NCBI GenBank assembly: GCA_036426205.1
Contig: CM071570.1
Location: 143,460,450-143,524,449 of the forward strand
Reading direction: 5' to 3'
DNA from: Ascaphus truei
Lineage: Eukaryota > Chordata > Amphibia > Anura > Ascaphidae
DNA: 64,000 nt
Position 1 is the first letter of the stretch, and each line of letters begins with the position of its first letter. The notes below the pieces were generated by a model, which worked only from the letters and a program-made list of their open reading frames with translations, had not been told where the DNA came from and did no database searches. Both the position numbers and the translations under genes were made by a program. Below are positions 1 to 13,599 of the stretch, piece by piece.

Positions 1-27
1 GGGTAGGGTATGTGGGTGATGGTGGGT

Positions 28-80
28 TAACCCCTTAATGACTGTAGCGGTTAATAACCGCTATGGTGATTAAGGGGTTA
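28..80. repeat. 53-bp imperfect hairpin
   Basis: The arms begin TAACCCCTTAAT (28-39) and end with its exact complement ATTAAGGGGTTA (69-80); inside, TAGCGGTTA pairs with TAACCGCTA. A related 26-bp stretch starting TAACCCCTT with TAGCGGTTA recurs at 572-597. This suggests a dispersed foldback or MITE-type repeat spanning 1-600. Confidence 0.6.
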
Positions 81-336
81 GGGGACATTACATTGGATGT
101 TTTTATTCTTGTGTCTGTTTTGCAGAAGCGGATGGGGCATTAGCAGGATGAATATGAGGATGGCCTTCATCGTGGCAGCCGGACATGGGTGAGTGCTACA
201 TGTATTTAATGTCTTTATTGTTCTGTATGTATTTTAAATGGACACATGCACTATTATCCATTTGTGGATAATAGTCATTGTGCCCATTACTATACTGTAT
301 GTTAGGGGGGTATAGGTGTTGTTGGTGTAATATATA

Positions 337-343
337 TATAGAA

Positions 344-378
<35 letters not shown>

Positions 379-430
379 ATATATTATAATAATATATATA
401 TATTATATTATATATATATATATATATAGA
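337..430. repeat. AT-rich dinucleotide microsatellite
   Basis: An imperfect (TA)n run with TATTATAA interruptions. Open frames through it are artefacts of the repeat. Confidence 0.95.
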
Positions 431-466
431 TTTCTTATAGTGTGGGGCTGTTGTGGTGTTTCTTTT

Positions 467-553
467 ATTGTGGGTAGCGGGGGTGGTGAAGGGGGTATTA
501 GCCCCAACGACAAGGGCCAAAGACCCCCTTCACCCACCCCCGCTACCCACAAT
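467..553. repeat. 30-bp-arm inverted repeat (hairpin)
   Basis: Left arm 467-496, beginning ATTGTGGGTAGCGGGGGTGG, pairs with right arm 523-553, ending CCCCGCTACCCACAAT, with one extra C, around a 26-base loop. A stem of this length suggests a foldback transposon or MITE core. Confidence 0.75.
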
Positions 554-598
554 AAACCTGGCACGGCTGTTTAACCCCTTCATTGCCTTAGCGGTTAG

Positions 599-1060
599 CT
601 GCAGTGGCCTTTAAATGCATTTTTCCTGCCTCGGATGCATGCCGGGGGGGTCCGGTGCTGATATTAATGGTATCAGCTCCGGAGACCACCGGCCTCAATC
701 CCAGCCAGGAAAAAGGCCAGAAATTTTTCTAAGTGCCGATCCGCCACTCATCAGCAGCCTCTCACCATCAACTTGCCAACTTTTTCTTGCGTGGCTGATT
801 CGCCAGAAAAACGCCATTCTAGAGTATCGAATAGCTCCGCTAAGCTACTCGCCACTACTAGAATACAGCGTGGCGGAAAATGTTTCAATTTTAGGTGGAA
901 AGTGCCTTCTCGCCTCGCCACCAGTGGGGGAAAAAAACCGACAACCTAACTGGCGTTTTTTTTGATTCTCGCCACTTTCTCGCCCCTTACTGAATAGGGA
1001 TAGGCATTTTTGGCGGGAAAGTGGCGAAATTTGCCTTTCCGCTGCTTACTGCATGAACCC
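599..1060. repeat. Unclassified repeat-like stretch with short palindrome
   Basis: It contains a near-perfect 33-bp palindrome at 651-683 (ends TCCGG and CCGGA) and many CGCCA/TGGCG words in both orientations through 720-1030. This is typical of a non-autonomous DNA element, but I could not identify termini or a family. Confidence 0.35.
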
Positions 1061-1379
1061 CTTAGACTTAGATCGGCCGCCACTGTATATCTTCCATCCA
1101 CAATTATACCACACTTCCTCTCACATATCCTCCCACCCAGCTCATTCCTATTGGGGTGAGCAACCATAGACATCAAGGAGTGCACCCTGGAAAGCCTAGC
1201 AGCATTTCCCTGTTTCAGACCTGCCATGTTTACAGCCTCCCTTCGGGCTTCAGGAATCCTACAGGGTGTAAGATTAACCTTTTTCCCCGTTTCTGCTATT
1301 ATGTCATGTTTACTGACATTAGTTTTCCTTCGGGTCACAGAGAAAATATTCCTCTTTCTCCTGACATGATAGCTGCCTT

Positions 1380-1850
1380 CTCTGTTTATGGCCTTGACTC
1401 TAGAAAATTGGGGAAATCTCTACCGAGCACCACCTCATGGGCTAACCTGGGTACTACACCTACTCGATAATTTAGGGTACCACACTGGGTTCCAATATTT
1501 ACTTCAGCTGTTTGACATTCTTTTTTATCACCATGAATGTAAATCATTCTCATTTTCTGTCTATATCTACTGTCACCTCAGGTATTACAGACTTGGATAC
1601 TAAGGTGACCATACTTCCTGAATCAAGCAGTTCTCTAGACATTTTCCCATTCACATTCACATAGCACAAATGATAATTATTACCACCATCATTATTAGTA
1701 GTAGATTCAACTAATTTAACAAATGACTGTGGTCCCATATTTTCACCCAAATAGCATTCCATATGTTCATCTTTAAGTGGATCGTCCTTGACTGTATGAC
1801 CAACTTCATTACATCTAAAACACCTTATAACATAATCTGACCCTCAATAA
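1380..1850 (-). pseudogene. Broken LTR-retrotransposon (Ty3/gypsy-like) Gag-Pol remnant: zinc knuckle and protease
   Basis: Read on the minus strand from about 1845 downward: a CCHC-type zinc knuckle whose last Cys is replaced by Asp (CFRCNEVGHTVKD, near 1785-1825), then an aspartic-protease active site LLDSGSMVTLV (about 1599-1640), then VVLGRDFPNF (about 1400-1435), a block that follows the protease in many gypsy-type Pol proteins. A stop or frameshift near 1550 separates the last two blocks. Protease of this type matures the polyprotein in virus-like particles. No reverse transcriptase could be read below 1380; the stretch to about 1060 may be decayed linker. The copy is dead. An endogenous-retrovirus origin is less likely but not excluded. 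Confidence 0.75.
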
Positions 1851-2775
1851 GTTCATTTTCCAGATCTGTCACGTCTGAATGTGCCCCTGGCTCCTGGAGT
1901 AGTGTCCCTGGGGTCTTGGGAATATAGAGAGAAGAGGGGTGTAAACTGGGCGCTTCTATAACTAGTGGGTTTTTTGAAACTGCACATTGCAACCAATGTA
2001 AAACAAATGTTGTTTACCCAAATATATAATGTACCAGAGTAAAGTGAAATTAATAAACGTAAATACCTCAATCAATAGAGTGTATATAACCTTCACCAAA
2101 TAAATGTGAAAAATATAATATAAATGAGGTGAAAATATAGCAGGTCAAAAACCTTTAAAATAGACCATCCTCTAGTCCAGAATTGTATGTCATCTTCCAG
2201 GTAAGGGAAGCGCTTATTGATCACGTGGAAAATATGAAATAAAGAAATACAAATAATGGTGTAGCCAATAGTGAAACCAATAGTGAAAGTGAACTATTAA
2301 CACAAATGATGTGTTGGTCTCACTCACAGATTTCTTCTAGTAAAATGGCATAACAGAGATCCACCTCTCTCTGATGGGAGCACTGTGATGGACCATCTTC
2401 AGAAGTGTATGCCCTCAAAACCAACGTTTTCTCAAAACAAAGAGAGCTCACAATAGTGTAGTATATCAAACGTAATATATTGCACAGACAGATTTTGAAT
2501 GTTTCACTCAAATTTCATACATATAGTTCATTGGACAGGACCAATAATCTCTGGCGCTCTGCTAGTCTCTGCTAGCTACCTCCTCTGCATCCACATACGT
2601 CACTTCATGTGACGGCTCTATTTAGGGCGGAAGTAGCCTCTCTGGTCACTTGGCTGCCAGTACTTAGATCTCCAGTCCTCCCAGGAACAAATTCGAAACA
2701 GATTCAACACGTTTCGTTAGGCTTCATCAGAAATCATGATTCTTGACAAAGCCTAGCAAAATGCGTGGAATCTGT
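1851..2775. repeat. Repeat-like stretch ending in an inverted pair of hammerhead-like motifs
   Basis: No gene. The style (short AT-rich segments, AATAAA words, then a CTGATGA...GAAAC motif) resembles the pseudo-LTR ends of Penelope-like elements. At 2699-2731 and 2741-2774 two related ~33-bp motifs face each other around ATCATGAT; on the minus strand the first reads CTGATGAAGCC...GAAACGTG. Stem II of the motif is not well preserved. Assignment to an element family is inference. Confidence 0.4.
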
Positions 2776-4889
2776 AACCACCATGACATCTCTGATGTTC
2801 CTTTGCCTCACATTCTCTAGGATGCTCGTCGCTAAGCTCATCAGAAGAGCCACCATCACCACCACCAATATCACGCTTGCCATCACCAACTTCGACTGAC
2901 GCACAGCCTGACCCAAATTGGGTTACAGTAGTCATGACCTCCTCACTGCTTGAAGCACTCTCTGCTACCCTACCCACTCCTCCTATCTACAGTAACACTT
3001 CCTGAACTCCCACATCCTCACTGATGATGCTAGTAACAGGCTCTCAGTCCCTTCTTCTGGTAGATGTAGGTTTGCATTAAAATGGTTTTTTGCTTGTTAA
3101 TATAAAGGAAATCCTCACTACATGCAAAATAAGTCCCTACACTACACTACATGCAAAATAAGGAGACCCTTGCCCAAATAGCTTACAATCTAAGTTATAT
3201 GTTGGGAGTCTTACAGACATTTTATTTAAGCATAATATAATGGGGGGGGGGTATTAGCTTTAGTAGTTATCTAGGTGCAAAAAGACACTTGTAAAGTTTT
3301 GTATATCTGCCAGCAAACATTACAATGAAAATGCTCAACTACAGAATATCATTGTCTATTGTCCACCTACTCAAAGGTCAGAAGTGCTAAAGGTCTGTGG
3401 AAGATGAACTGTGCTTTTTGGTTTGAAGTTTGAATGGACACAGAAGACACAACCCTCCAATCTAACAAGATTTTGGAATCTGCAAGCACAAATACCTGTA
3501 CAAGCAACAGGTTTATTATGACTAAAATTAAGTCAATTCAGCAAGAAAAATATATATTTTGGTGTCATTTCCAATTAGAACATTGCCATGCTGACTCATC
3601 AGCACTGCTTGAGAGCTATGTGCTCATACAGAAAGTACAAATTGTCATCAGAATAATTTATCTAATCGGAAAGAAATATGAAAAACATTTCTTTTAGTTC
3701 CAGCAAACTTTTTTTTTAAATCTAATATTCTCCAGCACTCAGAGAACTGCAAATATAAATAGAGACATTGAGTAACTATTGACTTTACTTAATTCATATG
3801 CTTTTAACTAGTTATTGTACAAGCCATATTATTTGGCTTGTGTCTTGTGTCTGACTTGTCTTGAAGGTGATGCACACTATTCTTACAACAATACAGTATT
3901 CTTAAAATGTGTGTCATTCCTAAATTTTCTCAACCTTGCAAATAATCATTAATTGGCTAGGACCCATGTAGCTACATAAATTACACTATCCTTTGCCTAA
4001 TAAGGTTATTTTTATGTGAGCTTTAAGTGTAGTATATTTTAGCAAATGTCATTTTCGATCATTTAGATTTTAACATAATCTATATAATAGTTATTTGTGT
4101 CACTCTTAATACTGGACCAAATTGATTTAACATAGCATTGGAAGCACTGAGGGCTCTATTAATATAATGTGTTGAAGAGTTACAATGAGGTTCAATTTTA
4201 ATAAACTTTGATTGCAATTGAAACACTACTTGAGATACATATATAATAATGGGGAATGTAAAAGCAAAGCATAGATGATGTATGTCTCTTGAGCGTTGGT
4301 TCATATAGGTATGAAGAGACAATATGTGATCAAAATAGTTCAAGTAAATTAAAGAAATACCTAAATGGCTCTGCAGTAACTATCACTATTACCTATATAA
4401 AGATGCTGGATTTGATATCCTAATAATTAATGCCGCATCTCACAATTGATATATGTATCACTAGTTTAACTTTTTAGCTTTGTTAATGCTACGTGTTCAT
4501 TGGGGTAAACAAATGCATTGTGTGATCGTTGCCCACGACAATAATGTACAAAGTGCATGGAAACACACCAATTGCAACTCCGATTTAAGCATGGTTTAAG
4601 TAGGTTATTCATAGAGGCTATTCTTAAAGTACCGTACTCTTCTTCAACAGACACTACGGCTGAGGATCTACAGTAGTCTGATGTTTTCTTCTGCAGTGAT
4701 TTCCCATCCTTAGAAGATTTCATTGAGCGGCTGGAACAAGTGCAACTCCTGATGGGGCTGACTGTGTGCTCGGAACGCCATGGCTGCGCTGCCTGCATTG
4801 GCCGGAAGCTTGTGTTCCAGACAAGTGGTGGGGAGGGGTTATGCAGGAGCTAGCTGCCTGCTGCCTGGACTAATCTGCACAAGCTCGCT
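2776..4889. other. Non-coding flank, nothing identified
   Basis: AT-rich DNA with only short incidental open frames and a G-run near 3241-3250. No mobile-element ends or RNA genes were recognised. Confidence 0.5.
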
Positions 4890-5360
4890 CACAATACAGT
4901 GGAAACAGCACAGGAAATCCCACTCTGAATGTTAATACCGAAATCTGAACATGCAAATGGGAATTGTTTGATGTATGAGGAGACGTTATCTAATTAGGGC
5001 GTAAGAAATGCAATCTTTCCAGCAGGCAGGTCATATAATTAATGTTAATTTAACGCTCAGATTCTCAGTCATTCATTTTTATTCTCTTAAATGTCGGTGG
5101 GCAGCAGCTCCCTGATCGACAGCAATGGATTGTACTAGATGTAAGAGCACACTTGGTGTTTAGAGTGAATTATCGCAGACCTCCCAGTCTCGATAACAAG
5201 ATCACATCATGTATGCATTATTAAGCCTTGTAATTGAATGGTCGATAGTTTGCATATCTGACTATTAGAATAATATGTTTTGCGTTTCTTCCAACACGTA
5301 GTGTTAAAGCCTCTGCGAATATTTGGTGACTCTGATAATTATCAACAAATTGCTACAAAT
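4890..5360. promoter_or_regulatory. Candidate conserved non-coding element with a POU octamer
   Basis: A repeat-free stretch about 10 kb upstream of the gene. It holds an exact octamer ATGCAAAT at 4951-4958 followed five bases later by ATTGTT (SOX-like), plus ATAATTAATGTTAATTTAA, GCATTATTAAG, TAATTGAATGG and GTTTGCATA. Adjacent POU and SOX sites are the known logic of neural enhancers bound by class III POU factors. Conservation itself could not be tested. Confidence 0.3.
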
Positions 5361-8300
5361 GTTCTCTTCATTACTGTGATTTCCTTCAAGCAGGTTTTTT
5401 TTCCCCCCTTCTAAGTGTGAATAGCATTATCCATTTCCTCTTTTCTTATGAAGTGATTAACTTTTAAAGAACATCATATGTTATCAGAGAAGAGAAAGGT
5501 TTCTTTATTACTAATTCAGGTTGTTAAGAGAACTGGAGAAATGAAGATGGACTTACAATTAAATTCCTTGCTATCTGTGTAACATGCATATCATAGCATA
5601 AATCAGGGATATGTTATGCAGTAATAGATTCATGCATGTTATGCATTACATAGTTGTAAGTATTAGTGTAAGTGGGGTGGTATGATAACGTTTTGTCTTA
5701 GACACAAATTATGTATTATATATTTAAACGTATTTCTGCTGAAGAAAGCATAAGGAATATCATTCACAGAGGTTAGACCACTTTTAGTATCAATTGCCTG
5801 TCTTATCATGTATTGTTCAGGAATGAAAAGATCAGCCAATACATGACGAATTTCATTTAATTTAGAGTTAGTAAAAAAATAACTCTTTTTTTGTATTATG
5901 GTGTCCATAATAAAGTATAATTGCATCTTAAAATATGTGCAATACAATGTATATTAACAACACTGACCGGGATCTGGTTATTGGTATTTGATTATATATA
6001 TATATATATATAATGGTTTTAAACTTTTTTGTATTAAAGCCTGCTAAAGTGGAAATCTATCACCCCACATATGAAATTACGATTTTCTCATCATTTTGAA
6101 ATCGTTGGTGACTACTGGGCCCAACATAGAAATAGTTATTTGTTTGTACTTTATAAACACATGCATAGATGTATTGGCCTTTCTTACACTGCTGATTGTG
6201 ATGCAAGTTTTGATGCAGGCATTTGGGAAATATTATGCTAAGATTTTTTTAAGTTCTTTTCGATATTTGAGATTAATATTTGAAACAAACGTTTTAATTA
6301 AAGAAAACATGGCAGGTTTGTGGATCTGTGAAACTTCTTTGTAATTAAATATAGTATCTTTGAACCCAAGGAGATTTCTATTGATTAATCCATCGTCTTG
6401 CTTTATTCATAAATCTGTGTCTATGAAGTTTTGCAGATAGTTGTGTAATACTGTTTGCGAGGGCAGGTTTAGTAGTCCCCACTCCATACCTGAAAATTAA
6501 AGATAATATAACCTGGCATGTTAATGCTGTCTGGTTTTCTCATCCCCAAAGTCTACTTATTGTTTTGGTAATTAATTGCGCGGATACTTAATGGTGATAA
6601 CGTTTCAATTCTGCTTTGTACTTACACAGATAAATATTTACATTGCCATTACACAAACACTGCTAATAGGTTTAACAATCAACCGTATGTAACGCAGTCA
6701 GCAGGTTTATGGAAGAAAGTCAACTTTCTTTCCATTCTTTTTTTTTTGGGGGGGGGGGGCTTGACCAGTCATTAAATTGTCAGGTTTACAACATGTATTT
6801 GACATGCCATAATGTAAACCCATTCGCTGGAATGAGTTCCAGATCTCCCTGACAGTGAAGGGGTTAATTTGTTATGATCTAATGCTGCAGGGCTACTTTA
6901 GCACTGAAAAACTGCGCTAAGAGATTCACTGGGTATGATTTGTCAAATGATCCTATGAGCAAATCTATGGAAAACAATAGTGCCAGATGTATCCAGGACA
7001 AAACTCCAAGAAACATTGTTGTTGTTTTTTTTTCGTCGATACATCTGTTATTTTGTTCACCCTCATTTTGCAACTTCGATACAAAGGGGGTTATTTAGGA
7101 AAGTCTCACAGCTGCAAAACTAGTCAAAAGAATTGCACTATATTTACCATAGGGAAAAAAACTCCAATTGCTTTCAATAGGATTCATTTTCTTTGATAAA
7201 TGTGTTTTCTTGACACTGGTTTTGCTTTAGTTTTGCAACTGGAAGACTTCAGTAAGTAACCCCATTAGCCCCCCTGGTTTCTTTGAGATCCTATGTGTGC
7301 CCAGACCCCATCTCACCATTCACATGCTTCTGATGCACCCACTTCCCGGCGCACAGCCCATGCAGTGCTACCTACCCCACGCAGTGCTACCTACCCCACG
7401 CGTGCTTTACTGCACAGGAAGATCCTACGCTCCTCCAAGTAGACGGGTAAAGTCTGTGCAGCAAGACACCTGTAACCCCTTCTGCGCCAGAGCGACCAGC
7501 AGTGTATTTATTTGCAATAATGAAGGCGTTAAACTAATTATCTTTAACTTTTTGCTCGAGCCACTTGTGCAAAATGAGTTTGTCAATCAAAAAGCAAAAA
7601 ACGATTTCGTGTAAAAAAAAACCCGATACTAAGTGGCGGCCTCTTTCTAACATGGTAGTATCCAGGTTTTCCAGGTTTTTTTTTTTAATGTATTTTGATC
7701 CTTTTTCCCCCTTTTGTTTTCACTTGACTTAGTAAACAACGAATGTATCTGTTCGAGTCCCCCTTTCACTTTTTAATTTCTCAAATGAAGCAGATACTTC
7801 CAACACGTGTTGAGCTGTTTTACCAGTCACATGATCTATATTGTTATTATAGCGTTGTTATCCAATTAAAATATTATTGCTGCACCTAGTCAACCTGTAA
7901 ATGACAGGACTTTCTAACAGTTAAGTTGCTTGATATTTTTTTAACAGGCCTCATTTAAGTGCATGCGCATTTACTTACTTGTTTGACATAAGGTCTATCT
8001 TTTCGCTGCAACGCTTTACAAATAATAATATTAGTAGTAGTAGTAGTAGTATTATTAGTATTATTATTAGTAGTATCGTTGGTAATTACAGTTGAACCTG
8101 TATGTCAAATAGCTTACACTTCATTCTCTTTGTGGCGCTGTAAATATTTCCTCAGAAAACATGCAGTATCCCTAGAAGTAAAGATACTTAACATTTTACT
8201 AATCCAACCATGTACATCTATATTTTTGCTTCAGCAACTCCCTCTCCAAGAGACGGTGCGTGTAGTGACTGTAAACTGTAGAACAGACCAGGTGAGATCA

Positions 8301-9213
8301 GCTTCCACCCACAATGACACAAAGTGACACATATCTCTCCCATTTAAGGACAGGCAGAAACTGTTATATTTCAAAACATATTCGGTGTATAGGATCCCTA
8401 ATCAACACTTCATGGTAACATTTAGATTACAAGTAGAATGAATAGTTTGTTAAGGAAAGTAACTCTTCAAGGAAGTTTTCACTTAATGTCCCTATTTAGG
8501 ATGTTCTATATACACTAGTGCACTGTTTTGCGTATCCTCTCTTGTATGCATCTAAACAATATCAACATTGAACAGAGTACTTTACATTGGACAAATGATC
8601 GCAGAACAGTTCATTAGATTGAAACTGACAAAAAATATATATGCTTATGTAGTTCATGGTTCTATATGATATTTGTATGCAACTCACCCAAAATGTGGTG
8701 TAATTGTAACCCTGTACCGGTATGTGTTATTTCAGGGTAGCGTTAAGCTGTATTTGTACATAGGCCAATGCAACAATATGATTTAAGATATGCCAGCCCA
8801 AAATTGAGACACCGTTTAATATTCCCTCAATTTGATCTGATTAAAGTAAGCTGTATTAAATAATGAAACTTTGTTTCCAGTAAAACTTATTATTGTTAAC
8901 TGATCATACTTATTTACACTTTTGGACTTTTAAAATACTACTTTAACAACCCTCCTATTACAGACTAATATACAGAACAGGCTAAAGAAAACTTATTCTG
9001 AAAATGTATTTCCTTTTAAAAAATCGAAATGACTGCAACATGTTCCTTACTTTCAGTAAACACCATTAAAAATGTGCTTCATTATTAAAATAGACAACTG
9101 TAGTCTGCATTGATTATGTATGGAGTATACAAGCTAGTGCTATGTTCTACGGTATGTGGGCATTGTATGGTACATAATCCTGACGCCAGCATTTCAAAAG
9201 AGGGACACTATTT

Positions 9214-9214
<1 letters not shown>
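5361..9214. other. Non-coding flank with minor repeats
   Basis: No gene. It contains a short (AT)n run (5993-6012), a T/G homopolymer stretch (6739-6760), a 19-bp unit (GCAGTGCTACCTACCCCAC) repeated twice at 7362-7399 and an imperfect TAG/TTA trinucleotide array at 8021-8076. Confidence 0.6.
8021..8076. repeat. Imperfect AAT/TAG/TTA trinucleotide array
   Basis: Alternating blocks of AAT, TAG and TTA triplets over 56 bases. Confidence 0.85.
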
Positions 9215-9249
<35 letters not shown>

Positions 9250-9262
9250 TATATATATATAT
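9215..9262. repeat. (AT)n microsatellite
   Basis: A nearly pure AT run with one GATA interruption. An exact octamer ATGCAAAT follows at 9283-9290. Confidence 0.95.
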
Positions 9263-12200
9263 ACACCGCTGAGTTTAGGGCAATGCAAATCGCTTAATAA
9301 ACAATATGTAAAAGTGAATGCGAAATTACAGCAATCGGGAGCACTAGAAAAATGTACATTCATATAAACTTGTATAGAACTTCAGCTATGCTCCACTTAT
9401 TTGTCTTCTGGGAATCAATCTTCTGTCACGAATGCACATGGAAAGTGGGTAATTTCAAGTCAGATATGTATACCGTATGTGCATTTGAAAAATCTTTTAG
9501 CATCAGAAGAAAACTATGATATGGCTCAATCAATTTCCACCCATTTTGTTTAGATTTTTTTTTTAATGTGTTTATTATATGCCTTGGGGAAAAGCAACTA
9601 GCAAGTGTTGCTATTGAGTTGTCATAAATACATCCCTTAGCCTGTAGTCTTAGCTGTTTCAAGGCAGTTTTCATTAGGGAAGCCAGCTGCCTCTTTGTGT
9701 GGATAGGATTTTTCAAGCAATCACTTGTGAAGCCTGGGCCTCAGTTTTGTCCCTCTGGCCCTTAAAGTTGAAGTTCCATTCATGAGCTGCGTTTAGGCAC
9801 CAGAAAAAAGACTCCTCTTCTGAGAGCAGAACGGGAAACATCCACTGAAAGTGCAGTGTTGAATGGTTCATACAGAAGAGGTTAAAAGGGGAAGGGTGGA
9901 GAGATCAAAACATTCTCACTTCACAATAGTTACATTAAATGCGTCCACCAATATGCATTACAAAGGGACACCTCCATCTTCATTGTAAAGAAGACTAAAG
10001 CCTCAACCCATTCCTCTACCAATCCAGGGTTAGTGAACCAAAAATGGATATACGTTGCATTCAGAACTAATGGATTCAACAGAGAAAACATTTTATTCCT
10101 CACAGTTCAAGTTATTTGTTTTTTCTTTGCTTTCCGTGAACAAAACAAATCTTTTAACTTCGCCCTTCCAGCTACTATTTTCTAAAGGAACTATGCAACT
10201 GAACAATAATTTATTTGAAAATGTTGTGACTGGCTTGTTTGCTGTTTGCATAAACTTCTTATTTTATTTTTAACCCGACCTTACGCATTTGAGATTGGTA
10301 TAGCATTCACTTAAACAACAATAAAAGGATATCACAAGGCACCGTGATCCCCTCTTTGTGGTGACAATTTGAGTCAAACAAAACTGTCTTAGACTTTTTC
10401 CATGATCTTGGATTGTAACTGCACCTGCTAAGTAAATAAGTAGGTAAATAAAAACATTATACAGAATATAAGTAGTGGATTCCAACCCATACACGTCAGC
10501 TCTCAATACTAACCCCGCTTCTGTGAGTGGATGCAGTGCTTCTGGAATTAAAGTTTGATGTAACTGACTATTGTAATTTGATTAGTAAAATAATTGTATG
10601 TAGTGGCTTCGTTGGTTTTGTTGTGATCTTATTTTGGATTGGTCGCCAGTATTTTCATACTAACCATTTTGTGGTATTGTCTAACGGGTGCAGGAAAGAT
10701 ATGTCAGCCTGTGACAAGTGTAATTATTTATTTCATGCGCTGAGCGTTACCTCTCCTTACCCCTTACTATAGACTGTTTGTTATACACGCAGTGTTGCAT
10801 TCATATATATTTGTGCAAAAATATATATAAACGAGAGAGATAGGTGTGTGTGTGTATTGGGAATTACTATTAGGGACTATGGACCTAACTAAGGCATGTC
10901 AGTTCAAAGCTTTGTATAGGTTGTTTGAAAATCCCCTCTACGTCAAATTAAGCAGCCCTAGTATTTGAACAGCTGCTTTGCACAGTGAAAGGGCTGAGCT
11001 GAATCGCAGCTCTGCAGTGTCTGCCCAATACACAGCATCACCTTCAACCTGCTTTTTTTTTTTTTTTTATAAAGCCAGAGAAATAAGAGAATCTAGGAGG
11101 CTGTATCTTCTAATCCACAGGATGGACACTAAAAAAAAAAGCACCTAGCACTCTCTATTTCATACTAAGGAGTTCTCTCACTAAAAGCCCCATTTAAAAT
11201 TGACAAACCCAAATCAGTGTGTTATGGATTCATAAAAGCTGCAGGACTGACTGCAAATCCAGTACCAAGAACCTCCAGCAGGGGCTCCATCATCCTCTAA
11301 TAATTGTAATAATAGTTCCCCTTTCGTAGATTCATCAATGGTAACCAATTAGGAGGACATGCATTGGGGTCCCACACTTGCCACATATTCTTTTAGCAGT
11401 GGACATAGTTAAATACTATTTGGTATATGTTATTGTCATTGAATATAATTGCTTTAACGTGAAAACAGTACTAAAGCAAAATAAAAAACAGTTAGTCAAA
11501 TTCGTGTCTTTTGGAGCTCTTGAGACTGCTTGTAGCCCCAAGCTTTTTGTTAATTTGCCTGTACCACCATGCATTATTTATAACATTGATACCAAGTATA
11601 ATAGGGATAAAGAGGGGAATACATTTTTCTGTTTTGTTCTTGACACAAAAAAAAGCATTATTTGCAGTTTGTGACTTTTCATTTGTCTTATATAGAGTGT
11701 TTATAGATATTATCTGTAAGCTGTATGAAATTTGGAGGCCACTCAGATCCCTTCTAATTGACCTGTGTGCTGCATTATCCCATCACATGTGCCATTGTAC
11801 AACCAGATAAAAAGTAATGCAAAAAATCAATTTCTCTTGTAACAACCTGGGATGTTACTTAACTTGACAATAAATTATTGGTGTTCATATAATACTTGTA
11901 CCCAGAGTCTTGACTGCGCTAAGTGGTTTTCCATTTGGGATTAACATTTCCTCTGTGAACAAATTTCAATTCTAGTGGGACATTGCAGAGAAATGAGTTG
12001 CAGGTTGATGTGAAAGTTTAAACATGCAGGGAAAGGTTTAGCTTTATAGTGGCAACATCTCTGAACCACACCTGCTCTGTCTCTGCAAATACTTTATACT
12101 ATAAAAGAAGAAAATGAAAGTGAACCAAATCAATATTAAAAGGATATCCCCTCCTGGATACGTTTCTTAACATAGATACTGCATTGTATCTTCCTAATAT

Positions 12201-13505
12201 ACTGCTTGCAGTTTAGAAGCAAGCAGGTGAATTCTATTCAGCAAACAGTGTATTGATATAGTCCCTTGACTGTAATTTGGTAGATATGTTATCTGACATT
12301 GTGACTGTACTTTAATCATTAGTAATTACATTGTATTGTGGGCTGTTTCAATTTTAACCATTGCATGGCTTGGTGGGGGGTTGGTTAAATACGTCGTTCG
12401 TACCATTGTGTGACAGTTAAGTATCTTTTTTTTCTGATCACATGCAAATGACACTTGGTATGAGGAGATATATATATAGCTCGGTTAATGCATTGTGTAG
12501 GTGGGTTGTGCAGCCTAAAGGTTAATCTTTGAGGGTGTGTGTAGACAGTTAACACTTGTTCTGTTTGTCCATTTAGGCAGCATCATGTTGTAGCTCACTT
12601 CCGATCCCTGGTTTGAATCTGTGCTTTAAATGTTCCAGATATTTGTGGCATATACTGTAAGTGTACCGTAGTTTTACACAATGGCACACTTGCTTTAAAA
12701 AAAGTGTGCATTAGGGCAGATTACTTGGAACTATAATAATAAATTGTGCTAGATACTGTACCTCAATATAGCATTACAGCCCCCTCCAACAGTGAATTGG
12801 CGGTGCACACTACACAACTTATTAAGTGCTAAATATACATTACTTAGCATGTACTAATTTCTCGAAATACAGTATTTCAATCAGCATGTTTGTATTGCAG
12901 AAAATAGTGAAAACGTAGAGATGGGGAGAGAAGTAAGAAACTGCGAAATGTGTGGGATAATAATTTCTATAACGTTTTCTCTGTAAGACTGAAGTTTGGT
13001 GTACTATATTTTGTCATGATTAGACAATACACCTGAATACATAGCATGAAAAAAATATGCGGCTCAGCATTTTCTATTTAATGACTATTGACACATTCTA
13101 GTTGCACGTGTTCTTATGAACAAGCAGCAGCTATGATGGACTGTATGACTGTAATCACATATTGATGTTCATCAATTTTTCACCAAACGTGCATACATCT
13201 CATTTATGTTCAATGACTGTGTACAACATTCAGTGGAAATAGAGATACATTGCATTAACGTGTTGTTGTTATTTTTTTCTTATATATTCACTTCACTTCC
13301 CTATTTTGGCATACAGTTATAGGATATTGTTTAACTCTAGATGGGTCAAAAGAGATGCATGCAACACTAACTTTATTCACTAATAGATACAATGATGGTA
13401 CAGTACAAGCAATTTAGTGATATGATGCTGTTTTTGTGACTATTAGGTGCATACAGACGTATAGCTATATAATATGTGTAGTGCATAAATCACATTGGTA
13501 GTGTG
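9263..13505. other. Non-coding upstream flank of POU3F2, nothing identified
   Basis: Repeat-poor AT-rich DNA without convincing open frames. Exact octamers occur at 9283-9290 and 12442-12449 and a T-run at 11050-11067. Parts may be conserved regulatory DNA, but nothing in the sequence alone decides this. Confidence 0.45.
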
Positions 13506-13512
13506 GATAGAT

Positions 13513-13599
<87 letters not shown>
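13506..13599. repeat. (GATA)n microsatellite
   Basis: About 23 tandem GATA units. Two further arrays of the same unit lie at 14133-14193 and 23784-23834. Confidence 0.97.
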
